Source of the DNA: Microlunatus parietis
GTDB taxonomy: Bacteria; Actinomycetota; Actinomycetes; Propionibacteriales; Propionibacteriaceae
Length of the DNA: 64,000 nt
Direction of reading: 5' to 3'
Assembly: GCF_013407955.1 (NCBI RefSeq)
Contig: NZ_JACCBU010000001.1
Location: 1,612,001-1,676,000, forward strand
Under the pieces are notes generated by a model. It worked only from the letters and a program-made list of their open reading frames with translations, did not search any database and was not told the origin of the DNA. Below, in pieces: positions 24,075 to 33,250 of this stretch. The position numbers and the translations under genes are program-made. Position 1 is the first letter of the stretch; every line of letters starts with the position of its first letter.

Positions 24075-26222
24075 ACCCTCGCGGGCGCCGAGCGTAACCG
24101 TGGCCTCCGCCTTCTTGCCGCCGCGTTCGTACGCCAGCACGATCTGATCGCCCGGCCGATGGGTACGGATCGCGACGATCAGCTGCTCCAACCCGGTCAC
24201 CGGCTTGCCGTCGATGCTCGTGACGACGTCACCGTCGGCCAGGCCGGCCTCGTCGGCGGGACCGCCGCTCTCGACGCCGGACAGCTCGACGCCGTTGCCG
24301 TCCGGCGCGTCACTGACGTTGGCCCCGATCACCGGGTAGGTCGCCTTGCCGTCCTTGATCAACATCTCGCCGATGTCCATCGCCTGGTTGATCGGGATGG
24401 CGAAGCCGAGGCCGATGCTGCCGGCCTGGCCCTGGCTGGAGCCGATCGTCAGGATCGCCGAGTTGACGCCGATCACCCGGCCGCCGGCGTCCACCAGCGG
24501 CCCGCCGGAGTTGCCCGGGTTGATCGGGGCGTCGGTCTGCAGCGCGTTGATGTAGGCCGTGTTGGCGCCCGGGTCGGAGTCGTCGCCGACGACCACCGGC
24601 CGGTCCTTGGAGCTGATGATGCCCTGGGTCACCGTGTTGGCCAGGCCGAGCGGCGAACCGATCGCGACCGCGACCTCGCCGACCTTGACCGCGTCGGAGT
24701 CGCCGATCTCCATCGGCACCAGCTTGTCCGAGGTCGGCACCTGGATCACTGCGAGGTCGTAGGTGGGGCTGCGGCCGAGGATGCGTGCCGTGGCCCGGGA
24801 CCCGTCGTTGTAGACCACGGTGATCCGGCCGCCGTTGGCCGCCTTCTCCACGACGTGGTTGTTGGTCATGATCCGGCCCTCGTTGTCCAGGATGAACCCG
24901 GACCCGCCGGTGCTGCCGACCCTGATCATGACGGTGCTGGGCAGCACCCGCTTCGCGATCTCGACCGTGTTCGCCTCCGGCGGCGCGGGCGGCAACGGCT
25001 CCCGGGTCGTGGGCGGCGGCCCGCCGGCCGGCGTCGCCTGGGTGCCGGTTCCGGTTCCGGTCCGGGGTACGAGCAGCCCGCCGCCGTAGCCGGCCAGGCC
25101 ACCGACCACGGCCGCGATGATCACCGCCAGCAGGAGTACGCCGATGCCGGCGCCCCGCCGGCGCTGCCGCCCTGGCTGACCCTGAGGCGGAGGGAAGACC
25201 GGGCCCGGCTGCAGGGGCGGCACGTTGCCGGGCGCCGGGAAGAGCTGGGTGGGTTCTGCGGACCGATAGCCGGGACCGACGCCTGGGATCGGCTCGGTCT
25301 GCTGGTAGTCCTGGGACCGCTGGTAGTCCTGGGACCGTCGCGGCCCGGGTGGCGGTCCGGCCGGAAACCCGGTCGGGCCGGGGGCCGCGAAGGGGTGCGG
25401 CCCGGATCCCGGCGACGACGTGCCGTGCGGAGGATGGCCTGCGGGATTCTGGTTCGGGCCTTGCCTCGGGTGCGGCCCGGAGCCGCCGAAGCCCGGCCCG
25501 CCGGCCTGGCCCTGCGGCCCGAAGCCGGACGCGCCGCGTGGCTCCGACGGTCCACCGAGGTTCGGCGCGCCGCCGAGGTTCTGGGAGCCGGCGAAGCCCT
25601 GTCCGCCACCGGTGCTCTGCGCGCTGCCGAAGTTCCCGGTGTCGCCGCGGTTCTGCCCGCCACCGAAGTCCTGGGCGCTCCCGGAAGTCCGCGCACCACC
25701 AGGGTCCTGCGGGCTGCCGAGGTTCCGCGGGCCGCCGGGATTCTGCTGGCCACCGAAGCCCTGCTGGCCACCTGGGCCCTGCTGGCCGCCGAAGCCCTGC
25801 CCAGCACCGGAGCTCTGGCCACCACCGAAGTCCTGTGGACTACCGAGATGCCGCGCGTCCCCGGGATACTGCGAGCCACCGGGGCTGTGCGTGCCACCGG
25901 GATTCTGCGCGTCGCCGAGATTCTGCGACCCGCCAGGACTCTGCGCGCCGCCGGGCGCTTGCGTACCCGCGAAGTTCTGGGCACTTCCGGGGCTCTGCCC
26001 GGGACCTGGCGCTCCGCCGGCCGGACCGCCCGGAGCCTGTCCGCCACCTGGTCCCTCACCGCCGCGACCGTGACCCCCCGCTCCCTGATCGCCGGGTCCA
26101 CCCTGGCCGGGCGCACCGGCCGAGGCCGGGGACGGACCGGCATCTTCGGGCGTGCCGAAAGGTCCGTAGTAGTGGAAGTCGTCGTCCCGACTGCCCCGCT
26201 CGGGGCGGTCGTCTCCTGCCAT
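24072..26222 (-). CDS. htrA: HtrA/DegP-type membrane serine protease with long Gly/Gln/Pro-rich N-terminus
   Basis: 716 residues. Residues 1-350 are low-complexity, dominated by imperfect repeats like GGQQGFGGQQ and NLGGAP. One membrane helix follows (GIGVLLLAVIIAAVVGGLAGYGGGLL cut by Gly, about 359-383). The trypsin-like triad is His456 (MTNNHVVE), Asp489 (TYDLAVI) and Ser572 (INPGNSGGPLV); a PDZ domain ends the protein (LADGDVVTSIDGKPVTG). It should degrade misfolded extracytoplasmic proteins. The start is 7 bases after the anti-sigma gene, so it belongs to the sigE operon. Its TAG stop is supplied by the end of the hairpin element. Confidence 0.92.
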   Translation of the reverse strand: MAGDDRPERGSRDDDFHYYGPFGTPEDAGPSPASAGAPGQGGPGDQGAGGHGRGGEGPGGGQAPGGPAGGAPGPGQSPGSAQNFAGTQAPGGAQSPGGSQNLGDAQNPGGTHSPGGSQYPGDARHLGSPQDFGGGQSSGAGQGFGGQQGPGGQQGFGGQQNPGGPRNLGSPQDPGGARTSGSAQDFGGGQNRGDTGNFGSAQSTGGGQGFAGSQNLGGAPNLGGPSEPRGASGFGPQGQAGGPGFGGSGPHPRQGPNQNPAGHPPHGTSSPGSGPHPFAAPGPTGFPAGPPPGPRRSQDYQRSQDYQQTEPIPGVGPGYRSAEPTQLFPAPGNVPPLQPGPVFPPPQGQPGRQRRRGAGIGVLLLAVIIAAVVGGLAGYGGGLLVPRTGTGTGTQATPAGGPPPTTREPLPPAPPEANTVEIAKRVLPSTVMIRVGSTGGSGFILDNEGRIMTNNHVVEKAANGGRITVVYNDGSRATARILGRSPTYDLAVIQVPTSDKLVPMEIGDSDAVKVGEVAVAIGSPLGLANTVTQGIISSKDRPVVVGDDSDPGANTAYINALQTDAPINPGNSGGPLVDAGGRVIGVNSAILTIGSSQGQAGSIGLGFAIPINQAMDIGEMLIKDGKATYPVIGANVSDAPDGNGVELSGVESGGPADEAGLADGDVVTSIDGKPVTGLEQLIVAIRTHRPGDQIVLAYERGGKKAEATVTLGAREG

Positions 26223-26229
26223 GTTCCGC

Positions 26230-27738
26230 CTACCCGACCAGGTCGTTGACGATGCGGGTCAGGCCCGCTTGGACGCGGCCCATCGTAGTTGGCTCAGGAG
26301 TCGTTTCGTGAGGCAGTTGGTCGGCCACGTCGGCGAGGGCGGACCGGTCGCCGTCGGTGATCACGGTGAAGACCTTGTCGCCGGACTGCCAGGTCGCGAC
26401 CAGCGCGGTCCCGCTCCGTACGTAGGCGCCGACCTCGTCGTCCCAGGCGGAGCCGGCGGGCGGGCCGGTGAGCCGGCCGTGCGCCTCGTACACGGCGACG
26501 GTGGTCAGGCCGTCGCTGTAGGTCATGTGCAGCGAGTCCGGCTGGTCGCTGCCCTCGCTGCGCAGCCGGACCAGGGACAGCCCGGCCAGTTGATCATGAC
26601 AGGACCAGCCTCGCTCGGACATCACCGGTGCGCTGGACAGGGTGAGCGTGGTGGCGTCGTCGGGCAGGTTGAGCGGTGCGGACGCGGCCTCGGAGCTGTG
26701 GCCGTTGTTCACGGCGACCGAGGTGAATCCGGTCGAGAGCCGTACCGCTCCGTCGTTGTCGAACCGCTGCTGCCAGAGCACCAGGCCGGTCTGCTCGTCG
26801 ATCCACCAGCGGGCCGCGAGCCGCCCGGTCGCGTAGCTGATCGCGTCGACCATGACCGCCGAGCGACCGACCACCTTGGCCTGGGTGGCCCCGGTCAGCC
26901 GGTAGCCGGCGGTGATCATCCGGAAGATGTCGCCGTCGCCGACCGGGGTGCGCGGCGGCGCCGCCAGGAACCCGTCCGCGAGCTCGTCGCCGTCCGGACC
27001 TCGGACCACGACGTTGCTGCCCCGGCCTGGGATGAAGGACACCGCCATCGATCCGGCGGTCCGGTCGTCGCCGAGCCCGGAGACCATCCGCTGGTTGCCG
27101 GTGTAGCCGACCGTGATCGCCGCCTCGAAGGCGCGCCGCAGCCAGTTGGTCGCGGCCACCAGCGAGAGTTCGGGACCGTTCGCCGGGGCGGGCGCGTCGA
27201 GTTCGGCATCGGGGGCCGAGAGGGCCGCCTGGTCGACCAGGGCGGCGGCACCGACCAGCGTGCTCGCAGTCGGCAGTTGGGCCAAGGCGGCCCCGAATTC
27301 GGTACGGACCTGGGGGGCGGGATCGGACAGCAACGGGGCCTGGTCGGTCGGCGCCGCCGCGTACCCGATGCCGCCGACGGTCGCGGTCAGCAGCGCCACC
27401 AGGGCCAGCACCGCGGCGGTCCGGCGCAGCGGGGCGTGCCGTTCTCGGGGCAGGTCGGCCCAGGTACTCTGCTCGAACGGCCGGGACGACAGCGGCCGGC
27501 GGGCCCGCGGCCCGGCGATCGAGACCAGCCGGTCGGACAGCGTGCCGGGTGCGGCCGGGCCGGCGGGGGCACCCTGGGTCAGCAGTTGCCGCAGCCGGAA
27601 CAGCCCTTCGACGTCCTCGCGGCAGTCAGCGCACCGGCTCAGGTGCTTGACCACCCGATCCTCATCGGCGCGCTGCAGCGCCCCGTCCACATATGCGGAT
27701 CGGAGTTCGGCCAAATCGTGACAAGTGGTCCTCTTCAC
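26230..27738 (-). CDS. Membrane anti-sigma factor: RseA-like zinc finger fused to RseB-like sensor domain
   Basis: 502 residues, far longer than the about 150 of mycobacterial RseA. Residues 1-45 hold the zinc-type anti-sigma motif (His32, Cys36, Cys39 in KHLSRCADC). A membrane helix is at about 107-128 ([22 protein letters not shown]). The outside part resembles MucB/Rse[19 protein letters not shown] and [19 protein letters not shown] for the lipid-binding-type first domain, and [18 protein letters not shown] for the second. It should hold SigE inactive and sense envelope stress in one chain. Start overlaps the sigE stop by 4 bases. Confidence 0.82.
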   Translation of the reverse strand: MKRTTCHDLAELRSAYVDGALQRADEDRVVKHLSRCADCREDVEGLFRLRQLLTQGAPAGPAAPGTLSDRLVSIAGPRARRPLSSRPFEQSTWADLPRERHAPLRRTAAVLALVALLTATVGGIGYAAAPTDQAPLLSDPAPQVRTEFGAALAQLPTASTLVGAAALVDQAALSAPDAELDAPAPANGPELSLVAATNWLRRAFEAAITVGYTGNQRMVSGLGDDRTAGSMAVSFIPGRGSNVVVRGPDGDELADGFLAAPPRTPVGDGDIFRMITAGYRLTGATQAKVVGRSAVMVDAISYATGRLAARWWIDEQTGLVLWQQRFDNDGAVRLSTGFTSVAVNNGHSSEAASAPLNLPDDATTLTLSSAPVMSERGWSCHDQLAGLSLVRLRSEGSDQPDSLHMTYSDGLTTVAVYEAHGRLTGPPAGSAWDDEVGAYVRSGTALVATWQSGDKVFTVITDGDRSALADVADQLPHETTPEPTTMGRVQAGLTRIVNDLVG

Positions 27739-28415
27739 GCCGTCCTCGCGCCGAGCAAGCTCCGCAGCCCGCGCCGTCGCGGTTCGGCCGGCTCGGTGAC
27801 TGCTACCTCATCTCCCTCAACGGGTACGCCGAGATAACGTTCCCGATCGGCGGTCGGCCGGCGGTGGGCCAGAGCCTCCCGCAGCTGGGCCCGGCCGCGG
27901 TGGATGCGGCTGCGGACCGTACCGATCTTCACGTCGAGGACACTGGCGATCTCCTCGTAGCTCATGCCCTCGATGTCGCAGAGCACTACGGCGGCCCGGA
28001 ACTCGGGCGGCAGCGCGGCCAGCGCGGCGGCGACGTCGTGCTCCATGTCCGCGTCGGCGAGCTGCTCCGACGGGCTGGGCAGACTGCTCTGCAGCCGCTC
28101 CGCCGAACCGTCCGGCATCCCGTCGAAGCGGATCTTCTGCTTCCGCCGGGCGGCGTCGAGGAAGAGGTTGGTGGTGATCCGGTGCAGCCAGCCCTCGAAG
28201 GTGCCGGGCTGGAACCGGTGCAGCGAGCGGAACACCCGGACGAACACGTCCTGGGTGAGATCCTCGGCGTCGTGCGGGTTCCCGGTCAGCCGGTACGCCA
28301 GCCGATAGACCCGGGCGCTGTGATCGCGGACCACCTGCTCCCAGCTGGGCGGTTGCCACTCCGGTTCGGCCGGCGGCTGCCAGTCCTTGGGGTCGGGGGC
28401 CGGCCAGTTCTGCAT
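27735..28415 (-). CDS. sigE: ECF RNA polymerase sigma factor SigE
   Basis: 226 residues from ATG 28415, chosen because GGGAGG lies 6 bases upstream; longer frames reach 28499. Region 2 reads [31 protein letters not shown] with [19 protein letters not shown], and region 4 reads [41 protein letters not shown]. This matches mycobacterial SigE closely. It directs envelope and redox stress genes. Followed with overlap by its anti-sigma factor and htrA. A GGAAC-N17-GTT promoter upstream suggests autoregulation. Confidence 0.92.
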   Translation of the reverse strand: MQNWPAPDPKDWQPPAEPEWQPPSWEQVVRDHSARVYRLAYRLTGNPHDAEDLTQDVFVRVFRSLHRFQPGTFEGWLHRITTNLFLDAARRKQKIRFDGMPDGSAERLQSSLPSPSEQLADADMEHDVAAALAALPPEFRAAVVLCDIEGMSYEEIASVLDVKIGTVRSRIHRGRAQLREALAHRRPTADRERYLGVPVEGDEVAVTEPAEPRRRGLRSLLGARTA

Positions 28416-28489
28416 GCCGTCCTCCCCCGTCCTCGTCCGTTGCTCCGGCTCACGCACCGTGCTGCTCATGGGCGTCATTGTTGCGGCCC

Positions 28490-28514
28490 AACCTGGCAAT
28501 CTGCTAAGCGTTCC
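28490..28514 (-). promoter_or_regulatory. Probable SigE-type ECF promoter of sigE
   Basis: On the - strand GGAAC (28514-28510) is followed after exactly 17 bases by GTT (28492-28490). This fits the -35 GGAAC and -10 GTT pattern of ECF sigma factors of the SigE group. It gives a leader of about 70 bases before ATG 28415. The call rests on spacing and consensus only. Confidence 0.55.
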
Positions 28515-28574
28515 CTGTCAATCGGCGCCGCCGGCGTGTGATGGTGCCCATAGCCGTACGACCCGTTCGGTGCC

Positions 28575-29090
28575 TCAGAGTAGTCGATCCTGAGCAGTCA
28601 CCGCATGCTCGGCCTCGAGTCGTAACAGGACCTTCTTGCGGTCCAGCCCGCCACCGTAGCCGACCAACGTGCCGTTGCCGCCGATCACCCGGTGACAAGG
28701 GACGACCACCGGGATCGGGTTCGCACCGTTGGCCAGGCCGACCGCCCGACTGGCCGCCGGGGTGCGGCCGATCCGCAGCGCCAGCTCGCCGTAGCTGATC
28801 GTCTCGCCGTACCCGATCCGGCACAGTTCGGCCCACACCTGGAGCTGGAACGGCGACCCGGACGGCCGCAGCGGCAGCTCGAAGTCAGTCCGCCGGCCCT
28901 CGAAGTACTCGGCCAGCTGTGCCGCGGCGGCGGCCAGCACGGGATCGGAGTCCGGCGCGGGCCGGTCCGTCGGCGGTGGGATCTCGGCGTCGAACCGGAT
29001 CCCGGTCAGGGCGCCGTGATCGGCTTCCAGCCGCAGCGGCCCGACCGGCGAGTCGATCACCAGGGCACGGGGAGGTTCGGGGGTCGTCAT
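28575..29090 (-). CDS. ogt: Methylated-DNA-protein-cysteine methyltransferase
   Basis: 171 residues from ATG 29090 with AAGGAG 6 bases upstream; the longer frame to 29213 has no support. The suicide cysteine is in IPVVVPCHRVIGGNGTLVGYGGG near residues 128-150, preceded by the HTH-type GRTPAASRAVGLANGANP. It transfers O6-alkyl groups from guanine to its Cys and is then inactive. It lies 3' of sigE on the same strand but is transcribed toward it as a separate unit. Two other alkylation repair genes are within 8.5 kb. Confidence 0.92.
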   Translation of the reverse strand: MTTPEPPRALVIDSPVGPLRLEADHGALTGIRFDAEIPPPTDRPAPDSDPVLAAAAAQLAEYFEGRRTDFELPLRPSGSPFQLQVWAELCRIGYGETISYGELALRIGRTPAASRAVGLANGANPIPVVVPCHRVIGGNGTLVGYGGGLDRKKVLLRLEAEHAVTAQDRLL

Positions 29091-29248
29091 GGATCTCCTT
29101 CCTGCCGGGCCCGCGGCGGCGCCGGCGATCTTGACGCGCCGGACGCGAGCTTGCGACACTCGACGAGTCGTTGTGGGACGTGGCGGCCGGTCGGCCGGAG
29201 GGGCGATGCCCACCCATTCAGCTCAGTCACCGTTGAGAGCGCCCACAG

Positions 29249-29890
29249 ATGACCAATCTCGAGAACCTCAGGAAGCAGGCCAAGCAGCTTCGGCGTTGGC
29301 ACCGGGAGGGTTACTACCCGGTGGCCCAGCGGATCCGGGCGAGCCTCCCGACGTACGCCGGGTGGAGCGATCCCGAGATCCTCGCCCGGCCGTTCGGGCT
29401 CGCCCAGGCGCAGGACCTGCTGGCCCGCGAACAGGGTTTCGACAGCTGGGCGGCGCTCGTGTCCGAATGGAGTGCCATGACCATCGAGACCACCGACCGC
29501 GATTCCTCGAACCCGAGGTTCGACGGTGCCTTCCCGCAACTGTTCGTCCGCGACGTCCCGGCCGCCTGCGCATTCTTCACCGAGCGGCTCGGCTTCGTCG
29601 TCGGCTACCTGTACGGCGAGCCCGTCTTCTATGCGCTGGTCCGCCGCGGCGCGGCCCGGCTGAACCTCCGCTTCACCGACGCCCCGGTGATCGACCCGGA
29701 GCTCGCCCGCCGGGACAGCCTGCTGTCGGCCAACCTGCCGGTGGCCGGGGTCAAGGACCTCTACCTGGAGTACCAGCAGGCGGGCGTGCCGATCCTCCAG
29801 CCGCTGCGGCCGCAGCCCTGGGGAGTCAGCGACTTCATCGTCGAGGGACCGGACGGCAATCTGCTCTGCTTCGCGGAGACGCTCGGCTGA
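29249..29890 (+). CDS. VOC-family (glyoxalase-like) protein
   Basis: 213 residues in two parts. The first 75 (MTNLENLRKQAKQLRRWHRE; GLAQAQDLLAREQGFDSWAALV) form a short helical segment found at the front of ankyrin-like proteins. The rest is a VOC fold: PQLFVRDVPAACAFFTERLGF, a middle strand set, and PWGVSDFIVEGPDGNLLCFAET at the end. VOC proteins include glyoxalases, dioxygenases and resistance proteins; the typical ligand His is not clearly kept at the first position, so function is open. Convergent with ada-alkA. Confidence 0.75.
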   Translation: MTNLENLRKQAKQLRRWHREGYYPVAQRIRASLPTYAGWSDPEILARPFGLAQAQDLLAREQGFDSWAALVSEWSAMTIETTDRDSSNPRFDGAFPQLFVRDVPAACAFFTERLGFVVGYLYGEPVFYALVRRGAARLNLRFTDAPVIDPELARRDSLLSANLPVAGVKDLYLEYQQAGVPILQPLRPQPWGVSDFIVEGPDGNLLCFAETLG

Positions 29891-29898
29891 CCCGGCGG

Positions 29899-31401
29899 TC
29901 ACAGCTCGCTCCACAACTGCATCACCGCGTACGAACGCCAGGGGCGACACCGGTCGAGCTCGGCGGTGTGCGGGTCGACGCCGAGCGCGGTCAGAGCATG
30001 CTTGACGCCGAGGTCGCCGCCGAGCCAGATGTCCGGGTCGCCGAGGGCCCGCATCGCGATGTAGTCGGCGGTCCACGGACCGATCCCGGGTAGCGCGAGC
30101 AGCGCCCGCCGCACGTCGGCCCGGTCCGTGCCGTAGTCGAGCGGGACCCGTCCCGCGGCGACCGCCTCGGCCAGCCCGACCAGCGCCCGGCCCCGGCTGC
30201 GCGGCATCGGCAGGTCCTCCGGGTCCGCTTCGGCCAGCTGCTCCGGGGTCGGGAAGACGAGGTCGAGCCCGGCCTCCGGATCCCGCAGGCAGTCCGGCAG
30301 CGGGCTGCCGTACCGGGCGGCGATCCGGCCCAGCACCGTCCGGGCGCCGGCCACCGAGACCTGCTGGCCGACGATCGCCCGGACCGCGACCTCGAATCCG
30401 TCGACGTGGCCGGGCACCCGCAAGCCGGGCCGCCGCCGCACCAGCGGGGCGAACACCGGGGTCGCGGCCAGCGTCTCGTCGATCAGGATCGGGTCGGCGT
30501 CCAGGTCGAGCAGCCGGCGGCACCGCTCGACGGCGGCGGCCAGGTCGCGTAGGTCGGTCAGCGCGAACTCGGCCCGGACCAGGGCAGCCGACGGCGACAG
30601 CCGGACGACCGCCGGGCCGCCCGGCAGCGAGAGCGTCCGGCGATAGCCCGTGTCGTCGACCCGCTCGGCCCGGCCGATCGCGCGGTCGGCCAAGTAGCGG
30701 AGCAGTCGCGTTCCGTCGAACGGCTGCCGCACCGGGAGGTCGAGCACGATCCGGTCGCGAACGCGCACCGATCCTGTCGAAGTGCCAGGCCGGACCGGGC
30801 CTTGCCCTTCGACAAGCTCAGGGCACGTTTTCGCGGACGCCCGGAGTTCGCGCGGCGTGCTGCCGTACACCGCGCGGATGGTGTCGGTGAACGGCCGCAC
30901 GCCGGTGAAGCCGGCCGCGAACGCCGCCTCCGCGAACGGCAGCTGGGTCTGCTCGATCAGCACCCGAGCCGTGTGCGCCCGCCGGTTCCGGGCCAGTGCC
31001 AGCGGACCGGCGCCGAGCCGCTCGGTCATCAGCCGGTTCAGCGCGCCGGGACTGGAGCCGGTCCGGACGGCCAGGCCGGCCACACCCTCCCGCTCCACCA
31101 CGCCGTCCGCGATCAGCCGCATCGCCCGGCCGACCGGATCGGCCGAGACGTCCCATTCCGGCGAACCCGGCACCGCATCCGGACGGCACCGCGGGCAGGC
31201 CCGGTGGCCGTCCCGCTGGGCCGCCGCCGCCGAGGGATAGCAGGTCGGGTCGCCGCGCTGCAGGGTGCAGGAAGGGCGGCAGTAGATCCGGGCCGCCCGG
31301 TCGGCCAGGAAGACGACGCCGTCGAACCGCGCGTCGCGGCTGACCGCGGCGCGACGACAGGCTTCCTGATCAAGCTCGGCGACCGGCACGGGTTCATTCA
31401 A
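29899..31401 (-). CDS. Fusion of Ada regulatory domain, AraC HTH and AlkA 3-methyladenine glycosylase II
   Basis: 500 residues. Ada zinc site: Cys41, Cys45 (IYCRPSC), Cys69 and Cys72 (ACPRCRP), where one Cys accepts methyl from phosphotriesters. AraC-type HTH spans about 88-185 (FAAGFTGVRPFTDTIRAVYG). AlkA begins near 212, with helix-hairpin-helix LPGIGPWTADYIAMRALG and catalytic Asp in WLGGDLGVKHAL near residue 460. Between HTH and AlkA, residues about 192-211 (TCPELVEGQGP) come from an inserted dispersed palindromic repeat that kept the frame. It should sense and excise alkylated bases. Confidence 0.9.
   Translation of the reverse strand: MNEPVPVAELDQEACRRAAVSRDARFDGVVFLADRAARIYCRPSCTLQRGDPTCYPSAAAAQRDGHRACPRCRPDAVPGSPEWDVSADPVGRAMRLIADGVVEREGVAGLAVRTGSSPGALNRLMTERLGAGPLALARNRRAHTARVLIEQTQLPFAEAAFAAGFTGVRPFTDTIRAVYGSTPRELRASAKTCPELVEGQGPVRPGTSTGSVRVRDRIVLDLPVRQPFDGTRLLRYLADRAIGRAERVDDTGYRRTLSLPGGPAVVRLSPSAALVRAEFALTDLRDLAAAVERCRRLLDLDADPILIDETLAATPVFAPLVRRRPGLRVPGHVDGFEVAVRAIVGQQVSVAGARTVLGRIAARYGSPLPDCLRDPEAGLDLVFPTPEQLAEADPEDLPMPRSRGRALVGLAEAVAAGRVPLDYGTDRADVRRALLALPGIGPWTADYIAMRALGDPDIWLGGDLGVKHALTALGVDPHTAELDRCRPWRSYAVMQLWSEL
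30770..30827. repeat. REP-like palindromic repeat inserted inside ada-alkA
   Basis: CCTGTCGAAG at about 30775 faces CCCTTCGACAAGCTCAGGGC (30805-30824), forming an inverted pair around a GC-rich centre. The same core (CCCTTCGA-AGGCTCAGGGCAC type) recurs at 33223-33244 and a partial copy lies at 933-944. On the coding strand it is translated as the familiar PELVEG peptide. Dispersed repeats of this kind are known in many high-GC bacteria. Confidence 0.75.
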
Positions 31402-31433
31402 CCCGGCGCCACCGACAGTGCGGCCCGCCCGGC

Positions 31434-32333
31434 TCAGTCGAGCAGGCCGACGGCCCGGAGCTGACCGGCGAAGACCTCACGCTGCACTTCGGTGGCCGGC
31501 ACCTGGGGCAGCCGCAGCCCGCCCACGCCGCGGCCCTGCAACTCCAGACCAGCCTTGACCATCGTGCAGCCCTGCGCGGCGAAGACGCCGGTGAATACGG
31601 GCAGCAACTCCCGGTGCAACCGGAGCGCCTCGGCGGTGTCGCCCTTGGCGAAGGCCTGGATCAGTTGCTTCATCCCGCGCCCGGTGAAATGGGTCGAGGT
31701 GCCGACCACACCGACCGCGCCGACCGCCAGCAGCGGCAGGGTCAGCGCGTCGTCGCCCGAGTAGTAGGCCAGGTCGGTCCGGCTGAGCACGGTGGCCGAG
31801 GCGACCGGATCGCTCTTGGCATCCTTGACCGCGACGATCCGCGGGTGCTCGGCCAAGGCGATCATGGTCTCGGTCGCGATCGGGGTCCCGGTGCGGTGCG
31901 GGATGTCGTACACGATGATCGGCAGGCCGGTGGCGTCGGCGACCGTACGGAAGTGCTGCAGCACGCCTTCCTGCGGCGGCTTGGAGTAATAGGGCGTGAC
32001 GACCAGGATCCCGGTCGCGCCGGCGGCTTCCGCCTCGTGCGCCGTCTCGATCGTGTGCCGGGTGTCGTAGGACCCGACGCCGGCGATCACCTTGGCCCGG
32101 TCGCCGACCGCCTCGACGACGGCACGGAGCAGGGTGACCTTCTCCTCGGCGGTCGTGGTCGGCGCCTCGCCGGTGGTCCCGCTGATCACGAGCGCGTCGT
32201 GGTCGAGGTCGTCCACCAGGTGCCGGGCCAGTTCCGCGGCTCCGTCGGGGTCGAGCGAGCCGTCCTTCGCGAACGGGGTGACCATCGCGGTGATCAATTG
32301 TCCAAAGGGCGGTGCGTCCGGCATGCGGGTCAT
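31434..32333 (-). CDS. dapA: 4-hydroxy-tetrahydrodipicolinate synthase
   Basis: 299 residues. It condenses pyruvate with aspartate semialdehyde in the first committed step to diaminopimelate and lysine. Visible signatures: ITAMVTPFAKDGSLD, the GTTGEAPT substrate loop, catalytic Tyr in VVTPYYSKPPQEG, and the Schiff-base Lys in IVAVKDAKSD. Two starts are possible (32333 or ATG 32324); neither has a strong ribosome-binding site. dapD, dapC and dapE also lie in the window. It is 32 bases downstream of ada-alkA on the same strand order. Confidence 0.93.
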   Translation of the reverse strand: MTRMPDAPPFGQLITAMVTPFAKDGSLDPDGAAELARHLVDDLDHDALVISGTTGEAPTTTAEEKVTLLRAVVEAVGDRAKVIAGVGSYDTRHTIETAHEAEAAGATGILVVTPYYSKPPQEGVLQHFRTVADATGLPIIVYDIPHRTGTPIATETMIALAEHPRIVAVKDAKSDPVASATVLSRTDLAYYSGDDALTLPLLAVGAVGVVGTSTHFTGRGMKQLIQAFAKGDTAEALRLHRELLPVFTGVFAAQGCTMVKAGLELQGRGVGGLRLPQVPATEVQREVFAGQLRAVGLLD

Positions 32334-32542
32334 TCTAGGGCCGTGACGTGACCGCCAGAACGGGCGTCGGCCCTGGTTGGCGCCCTTTCCCGGGCCCGCA
32401 CGAGAACATCGGCTTCGCTGCCCGTACGAACGCGAGCGTTTCTCCGCCGATCCGCGCCGACAACGCCACGAAAAATCACCGCGGCCGCGGTTTGAGGCGG
32501 TTCGGCGGCTGGGGACCGGCGCACGCGGATAGGGTGAGCGGC

Positions 32543-33205
32543 ATGGATGCCCTGTCGGAACAGGAAAGGACCGCTCCGTCGGCGGCCTCGTGGATGTTCG
32601 CCGAGGACTTCGCCGCTGAATCCGATGCCGCGACGAAGGCCCGGCAGGAGGCCGAGGACCTGGGCGTCAAGCCGGTCAGCCCCGGTACGGCCGGGGCCCT
32701 GACCCTGCTGGCCCGGCTGGTCCGCGCCTCGCACGTGGTGGAGATCGGCACCGGGTCCGGCGTGTCCGGGCTGGCCCTCTACGCCGGCATGGTCCCGGAC
32801 GGGATCCTGACCAGCGTCGACATCGAGCCGGAGCACCAGCGGATCGCCCGTCAGGCCTTCACCGAGGTCGGCATCGAGAGCCGCCGGATCCGCTTGATCG
32901 CGGGTGCCGCCCTCAGCGTGCTGCCGCGGCTCAGCGACGGCGCGTACGACCTCGTCTTCGTCGACGGCGACAAACTCGAGTATCCCGACTACATCGAGCA
33001 GGCGCTGCGGCTGCTCCGGCCGGGCGGCGTGCTCGCCGTCGACAACGCGCTCTGGCACGACCGGGTCGCCGACCGGTCCCAGGACGACGACGAGACCCTC
33101 GCCGTCCGGGAGACACTGGACCGGATCCGCGACGACGACGACCTGATCTCCTCGCTGCTGCCCTGCGGCGACGGGCTGCTGATCGCCGTGACCCCGGTCG
33201 GCTGA
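32543..33205 (+). CDS. O-methyltransferase (Rv1220c-like)
   Basis: 220 residues from ATG 32543; upstream in-frame sequence is not conserved. SAM motif: VVEIGTGSGVSGLALYAGM near residues 64-82, acidic VDIEPEH, and the catechol-O-methyltransferase-like metal site in LVFVDGDKLEYPDY and VLAVDNALWHDRV. The family methylates hydroxyl groups of small aromatic or lipid substrates. In mycobacteria the same gene is beside sigE; here dapA and repair genes have been placed between. The 209-base gap upstream holds no gene. Confidence 0.88.
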   Translation: MDALSEQERTAPSAASWMFAEDFAAESDAATKARQEAEDLGVKPVSPGTAGALTLLARLVRASHVVEIGTGSGVSGLALYAGMVPDGILTSVDIEPEHQRIARQAFTEVGIESRRIRLIAGAALSVLPRLSDGAYDLVFVDGDKLEYPDYIEQALRLLRPGGVLAVDNALWHDRVADRSQDDDETLAVRETLDRIRDDDDLISSLLPCGDGLLIAVTPVG

Positions 33206-33222
33206 GCCCTTCGTCCAGGGCA

Positions 33223-33244
33223 CCCTTCGATAGGCTCAGGGCAC
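33223..33244. repeat. REP-like repeat copy between two convergent stops
   Basis: CCCTTCGATAGGCTCAGGGC (33224-33243) matches the repeat inside ada-alkA at about 19 of 21 positions. It fills most of the 45 bases between the O-methyltransferase and glgC stop codons, where it may act as a terminator. A third, partial copy is at 933-944. Confidence 0.75.
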
Positions 33245-33250
33245 GGTTGA

